Positions 1 to 7,947 are shown, counted from the first letter of the stretch. The stretch is 64,000 nt of DNA from 39-52-133 sp035531075 (GCA_035531075.1 DATKTO010000007.1:1-64000); one strand, 5' to 3'. Numbers and translations are program-made. Notes: generated by a model from the letters alone, not told the origin.

Positions 1-96
1 ATCGCCCCTGTAGCGATGGAAGAAGGCCTGCGCTTCGCGATCCGTGAAGGTGGCCGTACCGTCGGCGCGGGCGTGGTAGCAAAGATTCTGAAGTAA
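1..96 (+). CDS. tuf: Elongation factor Tu, C-terminal fragment (cut by window edge)
   Basis: The first 31 codons read in frame to a TAA at 94-96 and give the EF-Tu C-terminus (...GLRFAIREGGRTVGAGVVAKI...), the end of beta-barrel domain 3. EF-Tu carries aminoacyl-tRNA to the ribosome as a GTP complex. Its place directly before rpsJ is the usual str-S10 junction. The rest of the gene lies outside the window. Confidence 0.95.
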   Translation: MAPVAMEEGLRFAIREGGRTVGAGVVAKILK

Positions 97-108
97 AGAT
101 GTAAACGC

Positions 109-140
109 TATAGCGGAGTGAGTGATCTCGCTCCGCTATA
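109..140 (+). terminator. Hairpin after tuf, probable terminator
   Basis: A 14-bp stem with a single non-Watson-Crick position (arms 109-122 and 127-140, loop tgat) starts 13 bases after the tuf stop codon. It is followed by a mixed T/A stretch rather than a clean T run. It probably ends or attenuates str-operon transcription before the S10 promoter. Confidence 0.65.
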
Positions 141-171
141 TGTATTAGCACTAAAAATATGTAAAAATAAC

Positions 172-201
172 GTGCAGCAAGACATGGTCTCGCTGTATAA
201 T
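172..201 (+). promoter_or_regulatory. Candidate sigma70 promoter of the S10 operon
   Basis: A perfect TATAAT lies at 196-201, with a poor -35 (GTGCAG, 172-177) at 18-bp spacing. Transcription would start near 208 and leave a leader of only about 46 nt before rpsJ. The leader holds a small hairpin around 221-238 but no room for a long leader like the E. coli S10 one. Confidence 0.6.
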
Positions 202-253
202 ATTTCGTTCTTTAATTCGCAGGCTCTGTGAGCTGCAAAAAGCTGAGAAAATT

Positions 254-565
254 ATGTCAAGCCAGAAAATTCGTATTCGTCTTAAAGCATTCGATTATCG
301 TCTAATAGATCAGTCTGCCTCGCAGATTGTTGATACAGCCAAGCGTACCGGTGCTGTGGTCAAGGGTCCAATTCCATTGCCTACCAAAATTGAGCGTTTT
401 GACGTGTTGCGTTCTCCGCATGTGAATAAGACATCTCGTGATCAATTTGAAATTCGTACGCATTTGCGCATGATGGATATTATTGATCCTACTGATAAAA
501 CAGTCGATGCGTTAATGAAACTTGATCTGCCAGCTGGTGTGGACGTAGAAATCAAGTTGCAATAA
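254..565 (+). CDS. rpsJ: 30S ribosomal protein S10 (NusE)
   Basis: The protein has 103 residues, the standard S10 length, and shows the family blocks RIRLKAFDYRLID near the N-terminus and PLPTKIERFDVLRSPHVNK at about residues 38-56. S10 sits in the 30S head and, as NusE, joins NusB in antitermination complexes. This is the first gene of the S10 operon, downstream of the TATAAT promoter at 196. The Shine-Dalgarno is weak (a GAG 10 nt before the ATG). Confidence 0.98.
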   Translation: MSSQKIRIRLKAFDYRLIDQSASQIVDTAKRTGAVVKGPIPLPTKIERFDVLRSPHVNKTSRDQFEIRTHLRMMDIIDPTDKTVDALMKLDLPAGVDVEIKLQ

Positions 566-621
566 TTTGTAGCGTTTGTTGTTGCTGTTCAAACAGAATG
601 AGTAGTTGTGGTAAATAAATC

Positions 622-643
622 GGCCGACCAATTGAAGTCGGCC
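622..643 (+). promoter_or_regulatory. Hairpin in the rpsJ-rplC gap
   Basis: A perfect 7-bp GC-rich stem (ggccgac at 622-628, gtcggcc at 637-643) closes an 8-nt loop in the 100-bp gap between rpsJ and rplC. It ends about 10 nt before the purine-rich rplC ribosome-binding region. No T tract follows, so it does not look like a simple terminator. It could be a translational control element or an mRNA processing site. Confidence 0.45.
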
Positions 644-665
644 CCTTAAAAAAAGGAAATATAAA

Positions 666-1310
666 ATGAGCTTAGGACTTGTCGGTCGAAAGATTGGCAT
701 GACTCGCATTTTTACTGATGACGGAGCATCGTTGCCTGTAACAGTGTTGGACGTGTCCAATAACCGCATTACTCAATTTAAGACTGCTGATGTAGATGGT
801 TACAGTGCAGTTCAAGTTGCGTTTGGCGTACGTCGTGCTAGCCGTGTAACCAGTGCAGCTGCGGGTCACTTCGCAAAAGCCGGGGTTGAAGCGGGTAGTG
901 TGCTGAAAGAATTTACTGCTGCCCCAGAGCAGGTCGCCGCCTTGCAGGCCAGCGGCAAATTGGATGTAAACCTGTTTCAGGTTGGTCAGAAAGTGGACGT
1001 CACAGGCGTCACTTTAGGTAAGGGTTATGCCGGTACGATCAAGCGTCACCACTTTAGATCTGGCCGTGCCTCTCACGGTAACTCGAAGTCACATAACGTG
1101 CCGGGTTCTATCGGTATGGCGCAAGACCCTGGCCGTGTGTTTCCTGGTAAGCGCATGACAGGTCACTTGGGTGATGTCCAGCGCACTGTGCAAAATCTAA
1201 AAATTGTTCGTATCGATGCGGATCGTCAACTTTTGTTGGTGATGGGCGCTGTACCCGGTTGCAAGGGTGGCGATGTAATCGTGCGTCCAGCAGTTAAGGC
1301 AGGTGCATAA
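666..1310 (+). CDS. rplC: 50S ribosomal protein L3
   Basis: At 214 residues it has the usual L3 size. The N-terminal LGLVGRKIGMTRIF block and the long-loop segment HGNSKSHNVPGSIGMAQDPG (about residues 136-155), which reaches toward the peptidyl-transferase centre, are both present. The loop glutamine is in the place where L3 is N5-methylated in some bacteria. An AAGGAAA ribosome site precedes the ATG. The stop overlaps the rplD start (TAATG), which suggests coupled translation. Confidence 0.98.
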   Translation: MSLGLVGRKIGMTRIFTDDGASLPVTVLDVSNNRITQFKTADVDGYSAVQVAFGVRRASRVTSAAAGHFAKAGVEAGSVLKEFTAAPEQVAALQASGKLDVNLFQVGQKVDVTGVTLGKGYAGTIKRHHFRSGRASHGNSKSHNVPGSIGMAQDPGRVFPGKRMTGHLGDVQRTVQNLKIVRIDADRQLLLVMGAVPGCKGGDVIVRPAVKAGA

Positions 1311-1936
1311 TGGAAATTAAAGTCATTAACGCAAACGGTAAGGCCGCTGCAAGTATCACAGCTTCGGATGATTTGTTTGGGCGTGAATATAACGAGGCGT
1401 TGATACATCAGCTCGTTACCGCTTATCAGGCAAATGCACGTTCGGGTAATCGCAAACAAAAAGGTCGTAGCGAAATCGCCAAGAGTACTCGCAAGCCTTG
1501 GGCTCAAAAGGGTACGGGCCGCGCTCGCGCAGGTATGGCGTCAAGCCCTATCTGGCGTGGTGGTGGTAAGATTTTTGGTAATACACCGGATGAAAACTTC
1601 AGTCAAAAAGTAAATCGTAAGATGTATCGCGCTGGTTTGGCTTCTATTTTTTCCCAGCTGGTTCGCGATGGACGTATGACTGTTGTTGAAAGTTTGGATT
1701 TGGATAGCCCAAAAACAAAAAATTTGGCTCAGAAAATGAAGGATATGGGTCTGGGCTTGGATCGTGTTTTGATTATTACCGATAATATGGATGAGAATTT
1801 GTATCTGTCATCGCGTAATCTTGCCAGTGTTTTGGTGCTTGAAGCGCATCAGGCTGATCCAGTTAGTCTGGTCAGATTTCCAAAGGTGCTGGTAACACGC
1901 AACGCCATGGCGAAAATTGAGGAGTTGCTAGCATGA
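1310..1936 (+). CDS. rplD: 50S ribosomal protein L4
   Basis: The protein has 208 residues and the basic extended loop KSTRKPWAQKGTGRARAG (about residues 59-76) that lines the exit tunnel. In E. coli, L4 also represses its own operon through a long rpsJ leader. No such leader is visible here, so that control may be missing or different. The start overlaps the rplC stop and the 3' end overlaps rplW by 4 bases (ATGA). Confidence 0.98.
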   Translation: MEIKVINANGKAAASITASDDLFGREYNEALIHQLVTAYQANARSGNRKQKGRSEIAKSTRKPWAQKGTGRARAGMASSPIWRGGGKIFGNTPDENFSQKVNRKMYRAGLASIFSQLVRDGRMTVVESLDLDSPKTKNLAQKMKDMGLGLDRVLIITDNMDENLYLSSRNLASVLVLEAHQADPVSLVRFPKVLVTRNAMAKIEELLA

Positions 1937-2250
1937 GCGCACAAAATCTTAACCAAGAACGTCTGATGAATATTTTGCTTGCTCCGCAGATTTCCGAGAA
2001 GGCAACTTATGTTGCCGAGAAAAATGAGCAAGTGATTTTCCGTGTTGTTTCTGATGCAACAAAACCTGAAATCAAGGCGGCTGTTGAACTGTTGTTCAAG
2101 GTTAGCGTTGAAAATGTACAGGTGAGTGTTGTCAAAGGAAAAAAGAAGCGCTTTGGAAAATTCATGGGCGCACGCAAAGACTGGAAGAAGGCATATGTCT
2201 GCTTGGCTCCTGGTCAGGAAATTAATTTTGCTACGAGTGAGCAAGGGTAA
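1933..2250 (+). CDS. rplW: 50S ribosomal protein L23
   Basis: This 105-residue protein matches L23: the LMNILLAPQISEKATY start, then the VKGKKKRFGKFMGARKDWKK segment (about residues 68-87). L23 sits at the tunnel exit and is the docking site for trigger factor and SRP. The ATG overlaps the rplD stop (ATGA), and rplB follows after 5 nt. Confidence 0.98.
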   Translation: MSAQNLNQERLMNILLAPQISEKATYVAEKNEQVIFRVVSDATKPEIKAAVELLFKVSVENVQVSVVKGKKKRFGKFMGARKDWKKAYVCLAPGQEINFATSEQG

Positions 2251-2255
2251 ATATC

Positions 2256-3089
2256 ATGGCACTGATTAAACTTAAACCAACCTCTCCTGGGCGTCGCGCA
2301 GTAGTGCGTGTTGTCACACCAGAGCTGCATAAGGGTAAACCACATGCTGCTTTGGTTGAAAGAAAAAATAGAACAGCTGGCCGTAACAACAATGGTCATA
2401 TCACTGTCCGTCATATGGGTGGTGGTCACAAAAAGAGCTATCGCTTGATTGATTTTAAGCGTAACAAAGATGGAATTCCGGCAACTGTAGAACATTTGGA
2501 ATACGATCCTAATCGTACTGCGCATATCGCTTTGCTTTGCTATGCGGATGGCGAGCGCCGTTACATTATTGCGCCCAAGGGTGTGGCTGTAGGGGCACAG
2601 TTGTTAAGCGGTTCTGATGCACCAATTAAAGCGGGTAATGCTCTGCCATTGCGCAATATTCCAGTTGGCTCGACGATACATTGCATTGAAATGATGCCCG
2701 GCAAGGGCGCTCAGTTATCGCGTTCAGCTGGTACATCAGTGCAGTTGTTGGCACGTGAAGGAAGCTACGCTCAATTGCGTTTGCGTTCAGGTGAGATTCG
2801 CAAGGTTCACGTTGAATGCCGCGCAACTATCGGTGAAGTGGGCAACGGTGAGCATTCACTGCGCTCTATCGGAAAAGCAGGTGCTAATCGCTGGCGCGGC
2901 ATTCGACCCACCGTTCGTGGTGTGGTTATGAACCCGATTGACCACCCGCATGGTGGTGGTGAAGGTAAAACTGCAGCGGGTCGTAACCCAGTCAGTCCAT
3001 GGGGTGTGCCAGCCAAAGGCTTCCGTACACGTCGCAATAAGCGCACAAGTAATATGATTGTTCGCCGTCGCTTTCAGCTTAAGGGGTAA
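2256..3089 (+). CDS. rplB: 50S ribosomal protein L2
   Basis: A 277-residue L2 with the RNA-binding core and the C-terminal block MNPIDHPHGGGEGK (about residues 225-238), whose histidine is essential for peptidyl transferase activity in E. coli. L2 binds 23S rRNA and bridges the subunits. It lies tightly between rplW (5 nt) and rpsS (6 nt). Confidence 0.98.
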   Translation: MALIKLKPTSPGRRAVVRVVTPELHKGKPHAALVERKNRTAGRNNNGHITVRHMGGGHKKSYRLIDFKRNKDGIPATVEHLEYDPNRTAHIALLCYADGERRYIIAPKGVAVGAQLLSGSDAPIKAGNALPLRNIPVGSTIHCIEMMPGKGAQLSRSAGTSVQLLAREGSYAQLRLRSGEIRKVHVECRATIGEVGNGEHSLRSIGKAGANRWRGIRPTVRGVVMNPIDHPHGGGEGKTAAGRNPVSPWGVPAKGFRTRRNKRTSNMIVRRRFQLKG

Positions 3090-3095
3090 TTAAAT

Positions 3096-3374
3096 ATGGC
3101 ACGTTCCATTAAAAAAGGTCCATTCGTTGACGCTCACTTGTTGAAGAAGGTTGAAACAGTGCGTGCGACCAGCGACAAGCGTCCGGTTAAAACATGGTCA
3201 CGCCGCTCAACTGTATTGCCTACATTTGTAGGGCTGACAATTGCGGTTCATAACGGCAAGCAACATATTCCGGTGTATATCTCTGAAAACATGGTTGGGC
3301 ATAAGCTCGGCGAGTTTGCATTGACGCGCACATTCAAAGGACATGCCGCTGATAGAAAAGCGGTCAAGAAATAA
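3096..3374 (+). CDS. rpsS: 30S ribosomal protein S19
   Basis: The 92-residue protein shows the S19 hallmarks MARSIKKGPFVD at the N-terminus and HNGKQHIPVYISENMVGHKL at about residues 52-71. S19 forms part of the 30S head next to S13 and contacts the A-site tRNA. Its stop codon directly precedes the strong AGGAGG of rplV. Confidence 0.98.
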   Translation: MARSIKKGPFVDAHLLKKVETVRATSDKRPVKTWSRRSTVLPTFVGLTIAVHNGKQHIPVYISENMVGHKLGEFALTRTFKGHAADRKAVKK

Positions 3375-3383
3375 GGAGGCATG

Positions 3384-3713
3384 ATGAGCACAACAGCAGT
3401 AGTAAAGGGTGTTCGCCTGTCGGCACAAAAAGGCAGGTTGGTCGCGGATCAGATTCGCGGCTTGCCAGTTGATAGAGCATTGCAGCTTTTGACATTTAGT
3501 CCCAAGAAAGCAGCGGTGATTATCAAGAAGGGTCTGGAGTCTGCAATAGCCAATGCTGAGCACAATGATGGTGCTGACATTGACGAATTGAAAGTGAGCA
3601 CTATCTATGTTGATAAGGCAACTTCGCTGAAGCGCATGATTCCTCGTGCAAAAGGTCGTGGCAACGGTATTGAGAAGCAGACCTGCCACATTACGATTAT
3701 CGTCGGGAGCTAA
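3384..3713 (+). CDS. rplV: 50S ribosomal protein L22
   Basis: There are two adjacent ATG codons, at 3381 and 3384. I chose the second because AGGAGG (3374-3379) would be only 1 nt from the first and 4 nt from the second. The resulting 109 residues match L22, including the C-terminal beta-hairpin RMIPRAKGRGNGIEKQTCHI that lines the exit tunnel, where macrolide-resistance changes map in other species. rpsC follows after 6 nt. Confidence 0.96.
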   Translation: MSTTAVVKGVRLSAQKGRLVADQIRGLPVDRALQLLTFSPKKAAVIIKKGLESAIANAEHNDGADIDELKVSTIYVDKATSLKRMIPRAKGRGNGIEKQTCHITIIVGS

Positions 3714-3719
3714 GCAGAT

Positions 3720-4430
3720 ATGGGACAGAAAATTCATCCAATCGGTTTCCGATTGAGCGTCAATAAAAACTGGTCTTCCAGGTGGTTTGCAAACAGCAAG
3801 AATTTTGCTGATTTGCTGCTCAAGGATATCGAAGTTCGTGCATATCTTAAGAAGAAACTGGCAGGAGCTATGGTTTCGAAGATAGTCATTGAGCGTCCTG
3901 CCAAGAATGCCAAGATCACAATTTACTCGGCACGTCCGGGTGTAGTGATCGGCAAAAAGGGCGAGGATATTGAATCATTGAGGACAGAACTCAAGAAGCG
4001 CATGGGGCTGCCTGATGTTGCTTTGAACATCGAAGAAGTTCGTAAGCCTGAAATTGATGCTCAACTCATTGCGGATTCTATTACGCAGCAGCTTGAGAAA
4101 CGCATTATGTTCCGCCGTGCCATGAAGCGTGCAATGCAAAATGCCATGCGCCTGGGTGCTTTGGGAATCAAGATCATGAGTTCCGGTCGTCTGAATGGTA
4201 TCGAAATTGCGCGTACTGAGTGGTATCGCGAGGGACGCGTGCCGTTGCACACTCTGCGTGCTGATATTGACTATGGCACATCGGAAGCGCTTACCACTTA
4301 TGGCCTCATCGGCGTAAAGGTATGGGTATATAAAGGCGAAAACACAGGTGTACAAGAAGTATCCGCACCTGCCGCAGAACCTGAAAAAAGAGTAAGAAAG
4401 TCGGGGGCGAAACATGCTACAGCCAGCTAG
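3720..4430 (+). CDS. rpsC: 30S ribosomal protein S3
   Basis: A 236-residue S3 with a KH domain (GVVIGKKGEDIESL, about residues 75-88) and the C-terminal helicase-associated half (SSGRLNGIEIARTEWYREGR). S3 sits at the mRNA entry site. The C-terminal tail past about residue 210 is low-complexity and lysine-rich. The 3' end overlaps rplP by 17 nt, so the two are likely translationally coupled. Confidence 0.98.
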   Translation: MGQKIHPIGFRLSVNKNWSSRWFANSKNFADLLLKDIEVRAYLKKKLAGAMVSKIVIERPAKNAKITIYSARPGVVIGKKGEDIESLRTELKKRMGLPDVALNIEEVRKPEIDAQLIADSITQQLEKRIMFRRAMKRAMQNAMRLGALGIKIMSSGRLNGIEIARTEWYREGRVPLHTLRADIDYGTSEALTTYGLIGVKVWVYKGENTGVQEVSAPAAEPEKRVRKSGAKHATAS

Positions 4431-4830
4431 AAGAAAATACCGCAAGGAGCAAAAGGGCCGTAATACAGGCATTGCAACCCGCGGAAACAAGGTAAGTTTT
4501 GGTGAGTTCGGTCTTAAAGCTGTTGGTCGTGGCCGTTTGACAGCGCGTCAGATTGAAGCTGCGCGTCGTGCAATGACACGTCATATTAAGCGTGGTGGCC
4601 GTATCTGGATTCGCATCTTCCCGGACAAGCCGATTTCACAGAAACCTGCTGAAGTGCGTATGGGTAATGGTAAGGGTAATCCCGAGTACTATGTTGCAGA
4701 GATTCAGCCGGGAAAAATGTTGTATGAGATGGATGGTGTTGATGAAGTGATTGCACGAGAAGCATTCCGTTTGGCTTCAGCAAAATTGCCTATCGAAACC
4801 ACATTTGTTATTAGACAGGTAGGGGCATAA
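4414..4830 (+). CDS. rplP: 50S ribosomal protein L16
   Basis: The 138-residue protein begins MLQPARRKYRKEQKG and contains RMGNGKGNPEYYVAEIQPGK (about residues 81-100), typical of L16. L16 organises the A-site region of the 50S subunit. Its start lies within the last codons of rpsC (17-nt overlap), and rpmC starts 2 nt after its stop. Confidence 0.98.
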   Translation: MLQPARRKYRKEQKGRNTGIATRGNKVSFGEFGLKAVGRGRLTARQIEAARRAMTRHIKRGGRIWIRIFPDKPISQKPAEVRMGNGKGNPEYYVAEIQPGKMLYEMDGVDEVIAREAFRLASAKLPIETTFVIRQVGA

Positions 4831-4832
4831 TT

Positions 4833-5024
4833 ATGAAGGCTAGCGAACTGAAGGCAAAATCTGCGGCTGAATTGCAATTGGAATTGCTGTCATTGACTAA
4901 GGAGCAGTTTGGTCTGCGCATGAAAATGGCGACCCAGCAACTGAGCAACAACAGCATGCTGAGTAAAGTCCGTCGTGATATTGCGCGTGTTAAAACCATA
5001 TTGACTGAGAAGGGTGCGCAGTAA
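4833..5024 (+). CDS. rpmC: 50S ribosomal protein L29
   Basis: A 63-residue two-helix protein of L29 type (MKASELKAKSAAELQLEL..., conserved RRDIARVKTIL). L29 lies at the tunnel exit beside L23. The TAATG junction with rpsQ at 5024 is a stop/start overlap. Confidence 0.97.
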   Translation: MKASELKAKSAAELQLELLSLTKEQFGLRMKMATQQLSNNSMLSKVRRDIARVKTILTEKGAQ

Positions 5025-5287
5025 TGAATGCAACGAATTTGAAGCGTACGCTGACCGGTACAGTGGTTAGTGACAAAATGAACAAAACGGTTACCGTTTT
5101 GATCGAACGAAAAATCAAGCACCCGCTATTGGGTAAAATTTTGCGCGTTTCAAAGAAATACCACGCGCACGATGAAACCAATGAGTGTAATCAAGGTGAT
5201 GTAGTCGTTATTGAAGAATGCCGGCCACTATCCAAGACTAAAACTTGGCGTGTGGCCAAGCTTGTAGAGAAAGCTCAGGCAAATTAA
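5024..5287 (+). CDS. rpsQ: 30S ribosomal protein S17
   Basis: This 87-residue OB-fold protein has the S17 signatures LTGTVVSDKMNKTVTVLIER and GDVVVIEECRPLSKTKTWRV. It is a primary 16S rRNA binder in the 30S body and the last gene of the S10 operon. A 134-bp gap with a promoter follows, the S10/spc boundary. Confidence 0.98.
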   Translation: MNATNLKRTLTGTVVSDKMNKTVTVLIERKIKHPLLGKILRVSKKYHAHDETNECNQGDVVVIEECRPLSKTKTWRVAKLVEKAQAN

Positions 5288-5300
5288 TTGCGATAAGCAC

Positions 5301-5329
5301 TTGTGCTTTTGTGCAGGTGTACATATAAT
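5301..5329 (+). promoter_or_regulatory. spc-operon promoter upstream of rplN
   Basis: TTGTGC (5301-5306) and a perfect TATAAT (5324-5329) are separated by 17 bp, a good sigma70 promoter. It lies in the rpsQ-rplN gap where E. coli has the spc promoter. The predicted start near 5336 gives a leader of about 85 nt that contains the hairpin at 5357-5393. Confidence 0.75.
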
Positions 5330-5356
5330 GCGCGGCTTCGTTTCACCGTTGCTTGC

Positions 5357-5393
5357 GACGGCCTAACCCGAACGGGTTCCAAAACTAGCCGTC
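5357..5393 (+). promoter_or_regulatory. Structured leader element before rplN
   Basis: The outer stem gacggc (5357-5362)/gccgtc (5388-5393) encloses an inner stem aaccc (5364-5368)/gggtt (5373-5377) with loop gaac. This nested fold lies in the predicted 5' leader of the spc transcript, about 28 nt before the rplN start and just before its GGAG site. It could be a ribosomal-protein feedback site. In E. coli the S8 feedback site is at rplE instead. Confidence 0.5.
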
Positions 5394-5421
5394 AAGAGCG
5401 GACAAAGTTGGAGATTGACAA

Positions 5422-5790
5422 ATGATACAAATGCAGTCTGTTTTGAATGTTGCTGATAATACCGGTGCTCGCACCGTTATGTGTATTAAGGTGCTCGGTG
5501 GATCCAAGCGTCGTTACGCATCTATCGGTGATGTAATCAAGGTGAGCATCAGAGATGCAGCTCCACGTTCACGCGTAAAAAAGGGTGACGTGTATAGCGC
5601 CGTTGTGGTTCGTACTGCCAAGGGTGTTCGTCGCCCGGATGGTTCGCTGGTTAAGTTTGACGGCAATGCCGCAGTATTGCTGAACGCTAAATTGGAGCCA
5701 ATTGGCACGCGTATTTTTGGACCAGTTACTCGTGAGTTGCGTAATGAGCGCTTCATGAAAATTGTGTCGCTGGCACCTGAAGTGCTGTAA
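5422..5790 (+). CDS. rplN: 50S ribosomal protein L14
   Basis: The protein is 122 residues, exactly the usual L14 length, with MIQMQSVLNVADNTGARTVM at the start and the conserved GTRIFGPVTREL near the end. L14 lies at the subunit interface. First gene of the spc operon, with GGAG about 8 nt before the ATG. Confidence 0.98.
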   Translation: MIQMQSVLNVADNTGARTVMCIKVLGGSKRRYASIGDVIKVSIRDAAPRSRVKKGDVYSAVVVRTAKGVRRPDGSLVKFDGNAAVLLNAKLEPIGTRIFGPVTRELRNERFMKIVSLAPEVL

Positions 5791-5808
5791 CGCAGTCGAG
5801 GAAAAGTC

Positions 5809-6120
5809 ATGAGCAAGATTAAAAAGAATGATGATGTGATTATCATTGCTGGCAAAGATAAAGGTAGCCGTGGAAGCGTTCTGCGTGTGCTTGAAGATAA
5901 AATGCTGGTAAGTGGTGTCAATAAAGTTAAGAAACACCAGAAGCCGAATCCGGTTAAAGGTGTGAGTGGCGGTATCGTTGAAATGGAGATGCCAATCAGC
6001 GTTTCTAACGTTGCTATCTACAATGCGTCTACCAAAAAGGCGGATCGCATTGGTACTAAGTTCCTGGAAGACGGCAGTAAAGTGCGCGTGTTTAAATCCA
6101 GTGGCGAAGTGATTGCTTAA
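5809..6120 (+). CDS. rplX: 50S ribosomal protein L24
   Basis: A 103-residue KOW-domain protein (VIIIAGKDKGSRGSVLRVLE, about residues 10-29). L24 is an early assembly initiator of the 50S subunit. A GAGGAAAAG ribosome site precedes the ATG, and the stop codon overlaps the AAGGAG that serves rplE. Confidence 0.98.
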   Translation: MSKIKKNDDVIIIAGKDKGSRGSVLRVLEDKMLVSGVNKVKKHQKPNPVKGVSGGIVEMEMPISVSNVAIYNASTKKADRIGTKFLEDGSKVRVFKSSGEVIA

Positions 6121-6133
6121 GGAGAAATACAGC

Positions 6134-6673
6134 ATGTCTCGTTTGTACGATTTCTACAAAGATACAGTGGCTAAAGAAATGATGGCGAAGTTTGGCTATA
6201 AGTCCATCATGGAAGTGCCGCGTATTGAAAAAATTACGCTCAATATGGGTGTTGGTGAAGCTGTTGCCGATAAGAAGGTGATGGATCATGCGGTTGCTGA
6301 TATGCAAAAAATTGCAGGTCAAAAGCCGGTGGTTACAAAGTCAAAGAAATCTATAGCTGGATTCAAGATTCGTGAGAATTATCCGGTAGGTTGCAAGGTG
6401 ACTTTGCGTCGCGACCGTATGTATGAGTTTTTGGATCGTCTGGTTACAATTTCAATCCCTCGTATCCGCGATTTCCGTGGTTTGTCAGGCAAGTCTTTTG
6501 ATGGCCGTGGAAATTACAATATGGGCGTGAAAGAGCAAATTATTTTCCCGGAAATTGAGTACGACAAGATTGATATGTTGCGCGGGATGAATATCACTAT
6601 CACAACCAGTGCGAAGACCGATGATGAGGCGAGAGCCCTTCTGACGGCATTTAAATTACCATTGAAGAACTGA
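6134..6673 (+). CDS. rplE: 50S ribosomal protein L5
   Basis: I start at ATG 6134 (MSRLYDFYK), which has AAGGAG at 6119-6124 at a 9-nt distance and gives 179 residues, the usual L5 length. A longer reading from 6113 would begin inside rplX. The blocks KITLNMGVGEAVADKKVMD and the C-terminal EIEYDKIDMLRGMNITI are typical. L5 binds 5S rRNA with L18 and L25. In E. coli this start region is the S8 repression site. Confidence 0.97.
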   Translation: MSRLYDFYKDTVAKEMMAKFGYKSIMEVPRIEKITLNMGVGEAVADKKVMDHAVADMQKIAGQKPVVTKSKKSIAGFKIRENYPVGCKVTLRRDRMYEFLDRLVTISIPRIRDFRGLSGKSFDGRGNYNMGVKEQIIFPEIEYDKIDMLRGMNITITTSAKTDDEARALLTAFKLPLKN

Positions 6674-6680
6674 GGGAAAA

Positions 6681-6986
6681 ATGGCTAAGATTTCTGTCAT
6701 TAACCGCGATTTAAAGCGTCGTGAAACAGTGGAAAAGTTCGCTGCGAAGCGTGCCGAACTGAAGGCCATTATCATTAACGTCAAGTTGAGCGAGGATGAG
6801 CGTGCAGTTGCTCGTCAAAAGCTCCAGGCTTTGCCGCGTAATTCAAGTCCAGTGCGTTTGCGTAATCGTTGCTCACTGACTGGTCGTCCACGTGGTGTGT
6901 TCAGTAAATTTGGTCTTGGCCGTATTAAATTGCGTGAATACGTAATGCGCGGCGAGGTTCCTGGTGTAGTCAAGGCAAGTTGGTAA
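6681..6986 (+). CDS. rpsN: 30S ribosomal protein S14 (long, zinc-free form)
   Basis: At 101 residues this is the long S14 type. The core RNRCSLTGRPRGVFSKFGLG is present, but the CxxC pairs of the short zinc-binding form are not. S14 assembles late in the 30S head. It lies between rplE (7-nt gap) and rpsH (10-nt gap). Confidence 0.98.
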   Translation: MAKISVINRDLKRRETVEKFAAKRAELKAIIINVKLSEDERAVARQKLQALPRNSSPVRLRNRCSLTGRPRGVFSKFGLGRIKLREYVMRGEVPGVVKASW

Positions 6987-6996
6987 GGGTGAATTT

Positions 6997-7392
6997 ATGA
7001 GTATGAGTGATCCAATCGCCGATATGCTGACGCGAATTCGTAATGCGCAGATGGCGGAAAAAGTAACTGTTGCAATGCCTTCTTCAAAGCTGAAAGTAGC
7101 GCTTGCAAAAGTGCTGCAGGATGAAGGTTATGTAGATGGTTTTAAAATTGTCAGTGACAATGGCAAGCCCACACTTGAAATCGGACTGAAGTATTACGCT
7201 GATCGTCCTGTAATCGAAAAGATTCAGCGCGTAAGTCGCCCAGGTTTGCGTGTATACAAGGGTAGCGAAGATATACCTCAGGTTATGAACGGTCTGGGTG
7301 TTGCTATTGTGTCCACATCCAAGGGTTTGATGACTGATCGCAAAGCTCGCGCCAATGGTATTGGTGGTGAAGTTCTGTGTATCGTCGCGTAA
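6997..7392 (+). CDS. rpsH: 30S ribosomal protein S8
   Basis: A 131-residue S8 with SDPIADMLTRIRNAQMAEK at the start and the C-terminal VSTSKGLMTDRKARANGIGG block. S8 binds 16S rRNA helix 21 and in E. coli represses the spc operon. A second ATG two codons in (7003) is possible. The ribosome site is modest (AAGGGTG). Confidence 0.97.
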   Translation: MSMSDPIADMLTRIRNAQMAEKVTVAMPSSKLKVALAKVLQDEGYVDGFKIVSDNGKPTLEIGLKYYADRPVIEKIQRVSRPGLRVYKGSEDIPQVMNGLGVAIVSTSKGLMTDRKARANGIGGEVLCIVA

Positions 7393-7402
7393 CGAGGTAA
7401 AT

Positions 7403-7936
7403 ATGTCTAGAGTCGCTAAAAATCCAATTACGGTGCCGGCAGGAATAGATGTAACGCTTTCCGCCCACCAGATTTCGGTTAAAGGCCCGTTGGGTACTTT
7501 GATTCAGTCGCTTAATAGCGATGTTGCTGTAGAGCGTCAAGGTGATACCTTGTTGTGCAAAGCAACTAACGATTCAATGCAGTCAAATGCAATGTCAGGG
7601 ACAGTTCGTGCTTTGTTGGCGAATATGATCGTTGGCGTAACTAAAGGCTTTGAGCGTAAATTGACTCTGATCGGAGTTGGTTATCGTGCCCAGGCAGCTG
7701 GCGATGCGCTTAACTTGAGTCTTGGCTACTCTCACCCCGTTGTGCACAAGATGCCGGCAGGTGTGAAGGTGGCGACGCCAACGCAAACCGAGATAGTTTT
7801 GACAAGTACAAATAAGCAACAAGTCGGTCAGGTTGCCGCTGAAATCCGCGCTTATCGTCCACCTGAGCCTTACAAGGGCAAGGGTGTTCGTTATGTGGAT
7901 GAAGTTGTGATCCTGAAAGAAACCAAGAAGAAATAA
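7403..7936 (+). CDS. rplF: 50S ribosomal protein L6
   Basis: The start at 7403 (MSRVAKNPITVPAGI) follows GAGG and gives 177 residues, the standard L6 length. The open frame extends back to 7355, inside rpsH. The C-terminal motif EIRAYRPPEPYKGKGVRYVDE is diagnostic. L6 sits near the factor-binding site of the 50S subunit. Confidence 0.97.
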   Translation: MSRVAKNPITVPAGIDVTLSAHQISVKGPLGTLIQSLNSDVAVERQGDTLLCKATNDSMQSNAMSGTVRALLANMIVGVTKGFERKLTLIGVGYRAQAAGDALNLSLGYSHPVVHKMPAGVKVATPTQTEIVLTSTNKQQVGQVAAEIRAYRPPEPYKGKGVRYVDEVVILKETKKK

Positions 7937-7947
7937 TTGAGGCGGAT

